From: PFJX01 sp964440155
GTDB lineage: Bacteria > Pseudomonadota > Gammaproteobacteria > Burkholderiales > Thiobacillaceae
Reading direction: 5' to 3'
Assembly: GCA_964440155.1 (NCBI GenBank)
Contig: CAYTRH010000071.1
Coordinates: 1-14,397, forward strand
Length of the DNA stretch: 14,397 bases
In this document: positions 1-7,127 of the stretch, piece after piece
Numbering within the stretch: position 1 is the first letter of the stretch
Layout: each line of letters begins with the position of its first letter
Made by a program: the position numbers and the translations under genes
The notes under the pieces: generated by a model
Told to the model about the DNA's origin: nothing
Databases searched by the model: none
The model's input: the letters and a program-made list of their open reading frames with translations, nothing else

Positions 1-1
1 T

Positions 2-706
2 GGCGATGCCGCCAGTGCCACCCACCTCGGCTGGCTGCACGAAACCGGCGCGCTCGGCCCGGCCGACCTGCACGCCGCGCACACCTGGTACGAGCGTGCC
101 GCGGCGGCCGGCGACGCTGCGGCGCACAACAACCTCGGCCGCCTGTACCGCGAGGGACTGGGCGTGGCCATCGACCTCGACGCAGCCCGCCGCCACTTCC
201 TGCTGGCGGCGGAGGGCAACGAAACGTTGGCCTGGTACAACCTCGGCCTCATGGCCGAACAGGGCCAGGGCATGGCGCGCAACGACGGCGAAGCGATGGA
301 CTGGTATCGCAAGGCGGCGCAGGCCGGACAGGTGCCGGCGCAGAGTCGCCTGGGCTGGCTGCTGCACAAGGCCGGCGCACACGAGGAGGCCATGCAGTGG
401 CTGACCCGTGCGGCAGAAGCCGGCGACATCGCCGCGCAGAACAATCTGGGCGTGATCCTGGAGCAGGGCGCCGGCGTGCCGCGCGATCCGGCCGCGGCGG
501 CGCGCTGGTACCGCCGCGCGGCGGAAGCCGGCGACATGGTGGCGCAGCACAATCTGGGCGTACTGTACCGTGACGGCCTCGGCGTCGAGGCCGATCTGGC
601 CCAGGCGCTGGCCTGGCTGCACAAGTCGGCGGAGCAGGGTTACGCGCGCGCGCAGCTCAATCTGGGGCAGATCTACGAGCGTCTGGCCGGCGAAGCCAAG
701 CCCTGA
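2..706 (+). CDS. Sel1-repeat (SLR/TPR-like) protein, 5' end missing
   Basis: The reading frame is open from the left edge to the TGA at 704-706, giving 234 residues of a protein whose start lies outside the window. It consists almost entirely of Sel1-like repeats of about 32-36 residues. Six full copies and a partial seventh are visible, each with an A-x-x-N-LG core, a G-x-G turn and a W-Y-x-x-AA-x-x-G-(D/N/Q) ending (for example AAQNNLGVILEQGAGVPRD). The fourth copy lacks the usual G-x-G-V insertion. Sel1 repeats form alpha-alpha superhelices that bind partner proteins; family members act in envelope stress, secretion or signalling, and the function here cannot be assigned. No signal peptide can be judged without the N-terminus. 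It converges on lipB with a 30-bp gap. An internal ATG at 164 is not the likely start, because repeats in the same frame continue upstream of it. Confidence 0.88.
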   Translation, partial: GDAASATHLGWLHETGALGPADLHAAHTWYERAAAAGDAAAHNNLGRLYREGLGVAIDLDAARRHFLLAAEGNETLAWYNLGLMAEQGQGMARNDGEAMDWYRKAAQAGQVPAQSRLGWLLHKAGAHEEAMQWLTRAAEAGDIAAQNNLGVILEQGAGVPRDPAAAARWYRRAAEAGDMVAQHNLGVLYRDGLGVEADLAQALAWLHKSAEQGYARAQLNLGQIYERLAGEAKP

Positions 707-736
707 CCGTCGAGGCGGCCGCCGGCCGGCGCCTGT
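707..736. other. Convergent gap with two GC palindromes
   Basis: The 30 bases between the Sel1-repeat and lipB stop codons hold two adjoining perfect 10-bp palindromes, GGCGGCCGCC (714-723) and GCCGGCCGGC (721-730). They could fold as a GC hairpin in transcripts from either side. There is no T-run on either strand, so a Rho-independent terminator is not supported. In GC-rich DNA such palindromes can also occur by chance. Confidence 0.25.
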
Positions 737-1351
737 TCACGCCGACGCCAACTGCCGCGATAACTCGCCCAGCAGCGCCTCGCCGGCGGCATTGGGCGGC
801 AGCGCAACGCCCAGGTCGCGCAACTGCGTCACCGCCATGCCGGCGTAGCCGCAGGGGTTGATGGCGGCAAACGGGGTCAGGTCCATGTCGACGTTGAGAC
901 TGAGGCCGTGATAGGTGCAGCCGCCCTTCACACGCAAACCCAGCGCCGCGACTTTGGCACCATCGACATAGACACCGGGCGCGCCGGCCAGCCGGCTGGC
1001 GCTCACGCCGTGCACGCGCAGCAGTTCGATCACCGCCTGCTCCATGCGGCGCACCAGCTCGCGCACGCCATAGCCACGTCGGCGCAGATCGAGCAGCAGG
1101 TACAGCACCACCTGGCCCGGGCCGTGATAGGTGATCTGACCACCGCGATCGCTGTGCACCAGCGCGATGCCGGTATCACGCAGCAGATGTTCCGGCTTGC
1201 CTGCCATGCCCAGCGTGTACACCGGCGGATGTTGCAGCAGCCAGATCTGGTCGGCGCTGTCGGCAGCGCGTGCCGCGGTGTAGGCGCGCATGGCCTGCCA
1301 TGCCTCGGCATAATCGACCCGTCCGAGGCGTCTGACCGTCAGCGTACTCAC
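737..1351 (-). CDS. lipB: Octanoyl-[acyl-carrier-protein]-protein N-octanoyltransferase LipB
   Basis: LipB moves an octanoyl group from octanoyl-ACP to the lipoyl-domain lysine of E2 or GcvH proteins, the first step of lipoate synthesis in the cytoplasm. The 204 residues match the family's usual 200-230. The signature RGGQITYHGPGQ is at 69-80. The catalytic lysine is K133 in GAKVAALGLR and the acyl-accepting cysteine is C167 in INPCGYAGM, corresponding to the Lys/Cys dyad of E. coli LipB. The start is GTG at 1349-1351. It overlaps the TGA of the upstream cyclase gene (GTGA) and has no clear Shine-Dalgarno sequence, so translation is probably coupled to that gene. LipB is usually followed by lipA (lipoyl synthase). 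Here the next gene is a convergent Sel1-repeat gene, so lipA must lie elsewhere. Identification is firm. Confidence 0.96.
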   Translation of the reverse strand: MSTLTVRRLGRVDYAEAWQAMRAYTAARAADSADQIWLLQHPPVYTLGMAGKPEHLLRDTGIALVHSDRGGQITYHGPGQVVLYLLLDLRRRGYGVRELVRRMEQAVIELLRVHGVSASRLAGAPGVYVDGAKVAALGLRVKGGCTYHGLSLNVDMDLTPFAAINPCGYAGMAVTQLRDLGVALPPNAAGEALLGELSRQLASA

Positions 1352-3264
1352 GTCGTCTTGTCGCCGCCGCGCGCGACCATGACGCGGTCGCGCCCGGCGC
1401 GCTTGGCGGCATACAGCGCGCGGTCGGCGCGCGCCAGCATGGCATCGACATCGGCATCGCCGGCATCGCGCACCGCCACGCCGACACTGAGCGTGACATG
1501 GAAACGCAGCCCCTCCTCGCCGAAGGTGGCACGCCGTGCCGCCTCGACGATGCGCTCACCCAGCAGCAGCGCGTCGGGCAGCCCGGTGTTCGGCGCCACC
1601 ACGCAGAATTCCTCGCCGCCGAAACGGAACACCACGTCGTCCTTGCGGCAGACGCGCTGCACCACGCGTGCCATCTGACTCAGCACCAGATCGCCGATGT
1701 CGTGGCCGCGCAGGTCGTTGACCTGCTTGAAATGGTCGATGTCCAGCATCAGCACGGCCAGCGGTGTGGTGCTGTGCGTAGCGAACGACCATTCCTGCGC
1801 CAGACGGTCGAGGCCATAGCGGCGGTTGTACAGGCGGGTGAGCGGGTCGGTCAGCGCCTCGCGCAACAAACGGCGATTGTCACGCGCCCATTCCCCGGAA
1901 CTGCGGATGGCCGATTCGCGCTCGGCGCGCACCGCGCCCTGCAGGGCCAGCACGCGTTGCGCGGTGTTGAGGCGCGCCAGCAGCGATGCGTCGGTGTAAT
2001 CCAGCAACAGGTAGTCGGCGGCGCCCGCCAGCATCAGCCGCGCGACCTCGGCCTCGGCCGCGGACGGGATCAGCGCCAGACAGTACGCCTGGCGCGCGCC
2101 GTCGGCAGCGCGCAGCTCACGCAGCATGCGTGCCGATGACTCACCGCTGTCCGCCAGTTCCACCATCATCAGATCGACCTGGTTGTCGGCCAGCAGCCGC
2201 AACGCGGCGGCATGATCGGTCGCGCGTAGACACACCAGGCCGCGTGCGCCGAGCGTAGTGGCCAGGCGACGCATCAACGCGGGGTCGTGGATCACCAGCG
2301 CGACCCGCATCGGCACGATGACCAGCGCCGTGGGTGTCGCGTCCTGCGCGGCGGGCGGTGAATCGCTGAGCAGCGCCTTGATGTCGCTGATCTCGCGGGT
2401 CGGCAGGCGCAGCTCGCGCCCCCAGTCGTGCCACTGTTCCACCACCTGCTGTACCAGCGGCGGCACCTCGTGGTCCTCCAGACCGATACGCGCGGCGGCA
2501 TGGTACAGCGACGGCACGCGCTCCCAGCGCCGGGTGTCGTCCAGGTTGAGCAGATCGCCCACGCGCGCGGCGAAATGCAGCGCCGCGGTCAGTGCCTGCG
2601 CGCGTGAGCCGGCATCGAACGGCGCGTTGCCGGGCAACTCGTGGTGACGCACCGCTTCGTGGAAGATCTCCGGCAATCCCCAGTCCCGCAGCAACGCCGC
2701 GGACAATTCGGCATGATCGATGCCGAACTCGTTGACTTCCGCCTCGCGCAGTTCGCCTTCGCTCAGGTTGCGGCGCAACAACGCGTCGTACTCGACCGGA
2801 AACACCGTGGCCAGCGCCAGCCGGCCGACGCCGGACAACAGCCCGCAGGTGAAGCTCTCCTCGGGCGGGCACTGCGCCTGCGCCGCGACGAGCTGTGCAG
2901 CGATGCCGGTGGCCAATGACGCGGTCCAGTAGCCCAGATAATCGAAGGCGGCACAGGCGCCGGCGCGATAGTGGTCGATCAGGGAAAAACTCAGCGCGAT
3001 CTGGCGCACGCGGAACAGACCCAGAAACACGATGGCATGCGGCAGCGAGGCGATGTGCCGCAGGCTGCCGCCGTGCACGGCGTTGGCGTAGCGCAGGATG
3101 CGTCCGGCCATGGCCGGATCGGTCTGCACCAGATGCGTCAGGGTATGGATGTTGGCGTCGCTGCGCTGCGTCAGCTCCAGCACCGCCAGCGCAACGCCCT
3201 GGGGCGACGGCAGCAGGCCGCCCGCCTTGAGGGCTTCGTAGCGGCTGCGGGCCTGATCGATCAT
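1348..3264 (-). CDS. HDOD / degenerate receiver / GGDEF diguanylate cyclase
   Basis: This 638-residue soluble protein has three parts. Residues about 15-240 are an HDOD domain (LPSPQG at 18-23; GIDHAELSAALL at 181-192; a late HH at 207-208); HDOD is HD-like but usually lacks metal ligands. Residues about 318-435 look like a response-regulator receiver domain that has lost its chemistry: the acidic pair is reduced to H326-D327, the phosphoacceptor position is E369 (in DLMMVEL), and the conserved lysine is replaced in YLLLDYT. After a helical linker, residues about 470-632 form a GGDEF domain with DIDHFKQVND (508-517), HDIGD (521-525) and the active-site loop GGEEF (549-553). R540-x-x-D543, five residues before the loop, is a canonical inhibitory I-site. 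It should therefore make cyclic di-GMP with product inhibition. The ATG at 3262-3264 follows AGGGAGAG with a 10-base spacer. Its own promoter is likely at 3316-3344. The stop overlaps the lipB GTG. The signal it senses is unknown. Confidence 0.9.
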   Translation of the reverse strand: MIDQARSRYEALKAGGLLPSPQGVALAVLELTQRSDANIHTLTHLVQTDPAMAGRILRYANAVHGGSLRHIASLPHAIVFLGLFRVRQIALSFSLIDHYRAGACAAFDYLGYWTASLATGIAAQLVAAQAQCPPEESFTCGLLSGVGRLALATVFPVEYDALLRRNLSEGELREAEVNEFGIDHAELSAALLRDWGLPEIFHEAVRHHELPGNAPFDAGSRAQALTAALHFAARVGDLLNLDDTRRWERVPSLYHAAARIGLEDHEVPPLVQQVVEQWHDWGRELRLPTREISDIKALLSDSPPAAQDATPTALVIVPMRVALVIHDPALMRRLATTLGARGLVCLRATDHAAALRLLADNQVDLMMVELADSGESSARMLRELRAADGARQAYCLALIPSAAEAEVARLMLAGAADYLLLDYTDASLLARLNTAQRVLALQGAVRAERESAIRSSGEWARDNRRLLREALTDPLTRLYNRRYGLDRLAQEWSFATHSTTPLAVLMLDIDHFKQVNDLRGHDIGDLVLSQMARVVQRVCRKDDVVFRFGGEEFCVVAPNTGLPDALLLGERIVEAARRATFGEEGLRFHVTLSVGVAVRDAGDADVDAMLARADRALYAAKRAGRDRVMVARGGDKTT

Positions 3265-3274
3265 TGGACCTGTG

Positions 3275-3282
3275 CTCTCCCT
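3275..3282 (-). promoter_or_regulatory. Ribosome binding site of the cyclase gene
   Basis: On the minus strand AGGGAGAG lies 10 bases before the ATG at 3262-3264. It is one of the clearer Shine-Dalgarno sequences in the window and it fixes the start of the HDOD/GGDEF gene. Confidence 0.6.
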
Positions 3283-3315
3283 GGAGCGCCACCGGGGCGA
3301 GGCGCAATGGCCGCC

Positions 3316-3344
3316 ATTATCGCCAAGCGCCTGATGCCGGTCAC
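3316..3344 (-). promoter_or_regulatory. Candidate sigma-70 promoter for cyclase-lipB
   Basis: Read on the minus strand, a -35 box GTGACC (3339-3344) and a -10 box GATAAT (3316-3321) are separated by exactly 17 bases, matching TTGACA and TATAAT at 4 and 5 of 6 positions. Transcription would begin near 3308, leaving a leader of roughly 45 bases before the cyclase ATG. The site lies in the 187-bp spacer after ybeD, so cyclase-lipB may be transcribed separately from the wall genes upstream. This is a prediction from sequence pattern only. Confidence 0.42.
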
Positions 3345-3451
3345 CTGCCGTTCACACCGCCCCTTCGGCCGCTGATACCCGACGGTAGGAGCGCGGCGGC
3401 GTGCAACGGTTGGCCGGGCCGCATCGGCTTTGGGGTCTCAACCCGGGTGAC

Positions 3452-3718
3452 TCAGAGCACGATACGCACGTCGGGGTGCGCGGTCAGTTCACGGTACAGC
3501 GCATCCAGTTGCGCCCGCGACGTGGCCCGGATGGTGCAGGTCACGGAAAGATACGTGCCGCCGGCGGACACGCGCATCTCCACGCTTTCCGCGGCGAAAT
3601 CCGGCGCGTGGCGGGTGACGATGGCAACCACGCTGGCGCTGAAGCCGTCGGTGCGCCGGCCCATGATCTTGATGGGAAATGCGCACGGAAAACGCAGCAG
3701 ACTGTCATCCGCGTTCAT
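3452..3718 (-). CDS. ybeD: YbeD-family protein (DUF493)
   Basis: This small 88-residue cytoplasmic protein belongs to the YbeD/DUF493 family, which has an ACT-like ferredoxin fold and no firmly established biochemical role. It is conserved between dacA and lipB in many Gammaproteobacteria. Family marks are FPCAFPIKIMG (10-20) near the N-terminus, the VTRHAPDF segment (34-41) and the C-terminal HPDVRIVL, which resembles the HAPGD and DIVRMVL segments of the E. coli protein. The start is the ATG at 3716-3718, which overlaps the TGA of the aminotransferase gene (ATGA). GGAGG stands 6 bases upstream, a strong ribosome site. A longer frame running upstream of this ATG is antisense-free but out of frame with dat and is not real. 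A 4-bp GGGT/ACCC hairpin just after the stop is too weak to call a terminator. Confidence 0.9.
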   Translation of the reverse strand: MNADDSLLRFPCAFPIKIMGRRTDGFSASVVAIVTRHAPDFAAESVEMRVSAGGTYLSVTCTIRATSRAQLDALYRELTAHPDVRIVL

Positions 3719-4578
3719 CGCCCACCTCCACCGCGCATCACGTCGCGCTTGAATGCCTGGTACAGCGCATGCATGCGGCGGTACACCGGTCCGGGTTCGC
3801 CGGCACCGACGGTCTGGCCGTCCAGACGGGTCACGGCGAGGATCTCCTTGGTCGATGAGGTGAGCCAGATCTCGTCCGCGGCGCGCAGCTCGGACTCGCT
3901 GATGGCGCGGTGCGCGCTGGCCATGCCATGCGCGCGGGCCAGTTCCAGCACCACGTCGTGGGTCACGCCAGGCAGGATCCGTGTCGATGGCGGCGGTGCC
4001 AGAATGACGTCGTCGATGACCACCAACACGCTGCTGGCCGAACCTTCGGTGAGCCAGCCGTCGCGCAGCAGGATGGTCTCGGCGCAACCGGCATCCACCG
4101 ACAACTGGCGCAACAGCACGTTGGGCAACAGCGCGATGGTCTTCAGATCGCAACGCGCCCAGCGCGTGTCCGCCGCCGTGATCGCGGCGACGCCGTGCGC
4201 CACTGCCTGTGGCGACGGCAGCGGCAACGGCAGCGGCATGATCAGCACGGTGGGATGCACCTGTTGCGGAAAGGCATGGTCGCGCGGGCCCGGTCCGCGC
4301 GTGACCTGGATGTAAACGCCCAGATCGTCCCACTCGGCCGCCGCGATGATGGTGTCGATCGCGGCGCGCCAGCGCATCGCATCGAGCGGGTCGGCCAGGC
4401 GTATGCCGTCCAGACTCGTCTTCAGGCGGGCGAGGTGGCCGTCGAGCCGGAACGGCCGCCGGTCATACACCGGAATGACTTCGTAGACACCATCGCCGAA
4501 CAGGAAGCCGCGATCCAGCACCGGCACCCGTGCCTGTTCGATCGGCAGGTACTGGCCATCGAGATAGACGGTGGTCAT
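3715..4578 (-). CDS. dat: D-amino-acid aminotransferase (class IV, PLP)
   Basis: This is a 287-residue fold-type IV PLP aminotransferase, probably converting D-alanine plus 2-oxoglutarate to pyruvate plus D-glutamate. The N-terminal DRGFLFGDGVYEVIPVY (22-38) is the family signature. K146 in CDLKTI is the expected Schiff-base lysine, and E178 in LTEGSASSV is the residue that binds the PLP ring nitrogen. The motif R99-D-H101 in GPRDHAFP corresponds to the Arg-x-His carboxylate trap of Bacillus D-amino-acid aminotransferase, favouring D-substrates over branched-chain (IlvE) or aminodeoxychorismate (PabC) substrates. The ATG at 4576-4578 is 6 bases after the dacA stop without a clear ribosome site, so coupling to dacA is likely. 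DacA releases D-Ala, so co-expression suggests D-Ala recycling or D-Glu supply; that link is inference. The exact substrate range is less certain than the family. Confidence 0.88.
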   Translation of the reverse strand: MTTVYLDGQYLPIEQARVPVLDRGFLFGDGVYEVIPVYDRRPFRLDGHLARLKTSLDGIRLADPLDAMRWRAAIDTIIAAAEWDDLGVYIQVTRGPGPRDHAFPQQVHPTVLIMPLPLPLPSPQAVAHGVAAITAADTRWARCDLKTIALLPNVLLRQLSVDAGCAETILLRDGWLTEGSASSVLVVIDDVILAPPPSTRILPGVTHDVVLELARAHGMASAHRAISESELRAADEIWLTSSTKEILAVTRLDGQTVGAGEPGPVYRRMHALYQAFKRDVMRGGGGR

Positions 4579-4584
4579 GCGTCG

Positions 4585-5724
4585 TCAGCGGAACAGCAGC
4601 AGCAGGTTGTCCCAGCCGCGGCCGAAGATGCCGGCCACGGCCACGCCTTCCAGCGCCTGCAACGGATACTCGCCGACCGGCTGGCCGTCGACGCTCAGGC
4701 GCAGCGTGGCCAGGTTCTGGCCGCGGCGGATGGGCGCCAGCAGCGGCTGCTGGCTGACCACCTGCGCCTGGATACGCTGCGCCATGCCACGCGGCAGCGT
4801 GACATACAGGTCGCGCGCGAAACCGACTTTGACGTTGCCCGACTTGCCCTTGTACAGACGCAGGTTGCTGACCACGTGATTGGCCGGATACAGCCGCACG
4901 GTCTCGAAGAACTGGAAGCCGTAATTGAGCAGTTTCTGGCTTTCCATGGCGCGGCCGACATCCGACTGCGCGCCCAGCACCACCGACAGTAAACGGCGCT
5001 GATCACGCTTGGCCGAGGAGATCAGGCAGTAGCCTGCGCTCTTGGTGTGACCGGTCTTGACGCCATCGACGCTGGGATCGATGAACAGCAGACGGTTGCG
5101 GTTGGGCTGACGGATGCCGTTGTAGGTGAACTCGCGCATCGAGTATAGCTTGTAGTGTTCCGGAAAATCGCGGATCAACGCGCGCACCAGCAGCGTCAGG
5201 TCGCGCGCGGTGGTGTACAGGCCGGGGTCGGGCAGGCCGGTGGAATTGGTGTAGTGGGTGTTGGTCATGCCCAGCCGCTTGGCCATGGCATTCATCATCG
5301 CCGCGAAGCCCTCCTCGGAGCCGGCGATGGCTTCCGCGAGCACGATGCAGGCATCGTTGCCGGACTGCACGATCACGCCCTTCAACAGGTCATCGACCCG
5401 CGCCGGCTTGCGCGGGTCCAGGAACATGCGCGAGCCCTCCGCGCGCCAGGCCCTGTCCGACACCGGCAACGTCTGATCCGGACGCAGACGCCCCTCTTTC
5501 AGCGCGGTGAAAGCCAGATAGGCGGTCATCAGCTTGGTCAGCGAAGCCGGTTCTACGCGCGCGTCGGCGTCTTTTTCCGCCAGCGCCATGCCGCTGTCGA
5601 CATCGATCAGCAACCAGGCACGCGCGTCGATGTTGGGTGGTGGCGGCACCGGCAGCGCGGCACGCGCCGCCCCAGCGGCAACCAGCATGGATACGAACAG
5701 CCCAAACACGAACTTCCTGAACAC
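4585..5724 (-). CDS. dacA: D-alanyl-D-alanine carboxypeptidase, PBP5/6 type
   Basis: This periplasmic low-molecular-weight PBP removes the terminal D-Ala from peptidoglycan pentapeptides. I place the start at a GTG (5722-5724): it follows GGAGG with a 4-base spacer and begins directly with a clean signal peptide (FRKFVFGLFVSMLVAAGAARA), cleaved after residue 22. An in-frame ATG at 5800-5802 would add 26 residues of poor leader and is less likely. The mature protein (357 residues) carries S61-LTK64, S121-GN123 and K223-TG225, the three active-site motifs of peptidase family S11. A beta-rich PBP5 C-terminal domain follows (about 270-365). The end, GRGWDNLLLLFR, fits the amphipathic membrane-anchoring helix of this family. 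The gene is 97 bases after rlpA and 6 bases before dat. Confidence 0.94.
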   Translation of the reverse strand: MFRKFVFGLFVSMLVAAGAARAALPVPPPPNIDARAWLLIDVDSGMALAEKDADARVEPASLTKLMTAYLAFTALKEGRLRPDQTLPVSDRAWRAEGSRMFLDPRKPARVDDLLKGVIVQSGNDACIVLAEAIAGSEEGFAAMMNAMAKRLGMTNTHYTNSTGLPDPGLYTTARDLTLLVRALIRDFPEHYKLYSMREFTYNGIRQPNRNRLLFIDPSVDGVKTGHTKSAGYCLISSAKRDQRRLLSVVLGAQSDVGRAMESQKLLNYGFQFFETVRLYPANHVVSNLRLYKGKSGNVKVGFARDLYVTLPRGMAQRIQAQVVSQQPLLAPIRRGQNLATLRLSVDGQPVGEYPLQALEGVAVAGIFGRGWDNLLLLFR

Positions 5725-5728
5725 AAAG

Positions 5729-5733
5729 CCTCC
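5729..5733 (-). promoter_or_regulatory. Ribosome binding site deciding the dacA GTG start
   Basis: On the minus strand GGAGG stands 4 bases before GTG (5722-5724). No comparable site precedes the upstream in-frame ATG at 5800-5802. Together with the signal peptide, this favours the GTG start. Confidence 0.6.
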
Positions 5734-5820
5734 AAATCGGGGAAACGAGATGATGAGCGCGCGGATCGCCACGCCGGTCGGGTCGAACCGGAATGACCGC
5801 ACCGCCGGCGCTGGGTTCCG

Positions 5821-7077
5821 TCAGCGCAGCACGCGGAACGGTCGCACGCCGAAATCGCGTTGATAGGCGAGCGCGATGCGTTCGGCTTGCGCGGCATCGA
5901 CGAACGGACCGACCTGCACCTTGAACATGCCGGCGTCGTTCCACGGCGTCACGCCCGGCAGGTCGCCGCCGTAGTGCGCCTTGACCCGCGCGGACAGCGC
6001 GTCGGCGGCCTCGGCGCGCGACAGCGCGGCGAGCTGCAGATACAACGCCGGAGCCACCGGCGCGGGCGGCGCCGACGCGACCGCCGGGCGCACCTTGAAC
6101 GCGCGCACGCCGAAGTCTTCGCGCAAACGGGCGGCGGCACGGTCGGCATCGGTCTCGCTGGCGAACGGCCCCGCCTGCACCCGGTACAGGCCGTCCTGTT
6201 CGAGACGCATCACGGCGGGGAAATCGCGCGACAGATTGACCTTGACGCGGTCGAGCAACCGCTCGGCCAGCACGGGACTGGAAAACGCGCCCAATTGCAG
6301 AAACACGCTGCCGGCCGGCACCTCGGCGCGCGCCGTCGTGACCGGCGTATCGGCCGCGGATGGCGCGCGCGCCGCTACGGCTTCGTTCGGCAACGGCGCC
6401 TCCGGCGCAGCCAGCGCGTTGAACGAGGTCGGTGCGTCGTCGGCGAACACGGCTTCAACCTCGACCAGCGTCGGGCCTTTGAGAATGTCGAGCTGGTAGG
6501 CGGCGGTGTAGGACAGATCGATGATGCGATCCGGATGGAACGGACCGCGATCGTTCAGACGCACCACCACGCTGCGGCCATTGTCCAGATTGGTGACACG
6601 CGCATAGCTGGGCAGCGGCAGGGTCGGATGGGCGGCGGTCATCGCGTACATGTCGTACGGCTCGCCGATGGAGGTGGGCCGGCCGTGGAACTTGCGCCCA
6701 TACCAGGAGGCGAGCCCACGCGCGCGATAGCCGCGCGCATCGGTGAGCGGTTCGAAATCACGGCCGCGCACACGGTAGGGATTGTTGGCGAAGCGGTGCA
6801 AGGGCTCCCAGCGCGGCACCGCGTCCGGGATGCTGCCGAGATTGGCCGGCGGATTGGCGCCCGGGCCGTCGTCCTTGTAGTAACCGCCACCGCGGAACGG
6901 CGGTATGACGCTGGCGCTGTATTCGCCTTCCTTGGGTGTTTCCGCCGTCCTCGGCGCCAGACTGCTGCAACCCGCGAGCAGTCCGGCCAGCGACAGCGCC
7001 AGCACGCCGGGCAGCAGACGTGGGTGCTTGGACATCGGCAGGACACCGGCGATGGCAGGAAGGCGGCTGCTGGTCAT
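5821..7077 (-). CDS. rlpA: RlpA septal-ring lipoprotein with two SPOR domains
   Basis: RlpA is an outer-membrane lipoprotein; in Pseudomonas aeruginosa it is a lytic transglycosylase acting on glycan lacking stem peptides. A lipobox LLAGC ends at C37. The GGGYYKDDGPG stretch (63-73) is typical of RlpA. The double-psi beta-barrel domain spans about 118-210, with GLASWYGRKFHG, YDMYAMTAAHPTLPLPSY and VRLNDRGPFH. E139, H150 and D176 match the residues reported as important in P. aeruginosa RlpA, so it may be enzymatically active. A disordered linker (about 213-255) leads to two SPOR domains (257-330 and 345-416), where the usual protein has one. SPOR domains bind denuded glycan at division sites. 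The ATG at 7075-7077 has GGAG 10 bases upstream. An in-frame ATG at 7033-7035 gives a more usual short lipoprotein signal peptide but has no clear ribosome site. The choice between the two remains open. Confidence 0.93.
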   Translation of the reverse strand: MTSSRLPAIAGVLPMSKHPRLLPGVLALSLAGLLAGCSSLAPRTAETPKEGEYSASVIPPFRGGGYYKDDGPGANPPANLGSIPDAVPRWEPLHRFANNPYRVRGRDFEPLTDARGYRARGLASWYGRKFHGRPTSIGEPYDMYAMTAAHPTLPLPSYARVTNLDNGRSVVVRLNDRGPFHPDRIIDLSYTAAYQLDILKGPTLVEVEAVFADDAPTSFNALAAPEAPLPNEAVAARAPSAADTPVTTARAEVPAGSVFLQLGAFSSPVLAERLLDRVKVNLSRDFPAVMRLEQDGLYRVQAGPFASETDADRAAARLREDFGVRAFKVRPAVASAPPAPVAPALYLQLAALSRAEAADALSARVKAHYGGDLPGVTPWNDAGMFKVQVGPFVDAAQAERIALAYQRDFGVRPFRVLR

Positions 7078-7087
7078 GGCGAACCCG

Positions 7088-7091
7088 CTCC
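7088..7091 (-). promoter_or_regulatory. Ribosome binding site of rlpA (upstream ATG)
   Basis: GGAG on the minus strand lies 10 bases before the ATG at 7075-7077. It supports that start over the downstream ATG at 7033-7035, but the spacing is at the long end. Confidence 0.4.
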
Positions 7092-7127
7092 AACGTGAGA
7101 AATCGCTGCAAGTGTAACGCGTATCTT

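Noticed and set aside
6..404. A 132-codon plus-strand frame at the left edge
   Set aside because: It overlaps the Sel1-repeat frame and reads as Arg/Thr/Pro-rich noise, while the neighbouring frame encodes clean repeats.
2141..3307. A 388-codon minus-strand frame beginning upstream of the cyclase ATG
   Set aside because: It is an Arg/Ala-rich out-of-frame shadow of the HDOD part of the cyclase gene.
3433..3444. A hairpin GGGT-CTCA-ACCC just after ybeD as a terminator
   Set aside because: The stem is only 4 bp and no T-run follows on the minus strand.
5860..7098. A 412-codon plus-strand frame opposite rlpA, and similar long antisense frames (3910-4992, 9377-10306, 908-1678, 7479-8303)
   Set aside because: Their translations are low-complexity (His, Gln, Arg, Ala rich), show no family motifs, and mirror well-supported genes on the other strand.
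7078..7127. A separate promoter for rlpA in the 50-bp rodA-rlpA spacer
   Set aside because: TTAAAA and TACACT at about 16-base spacing match consensus poorly, and the genes are close enough for co-transcription.
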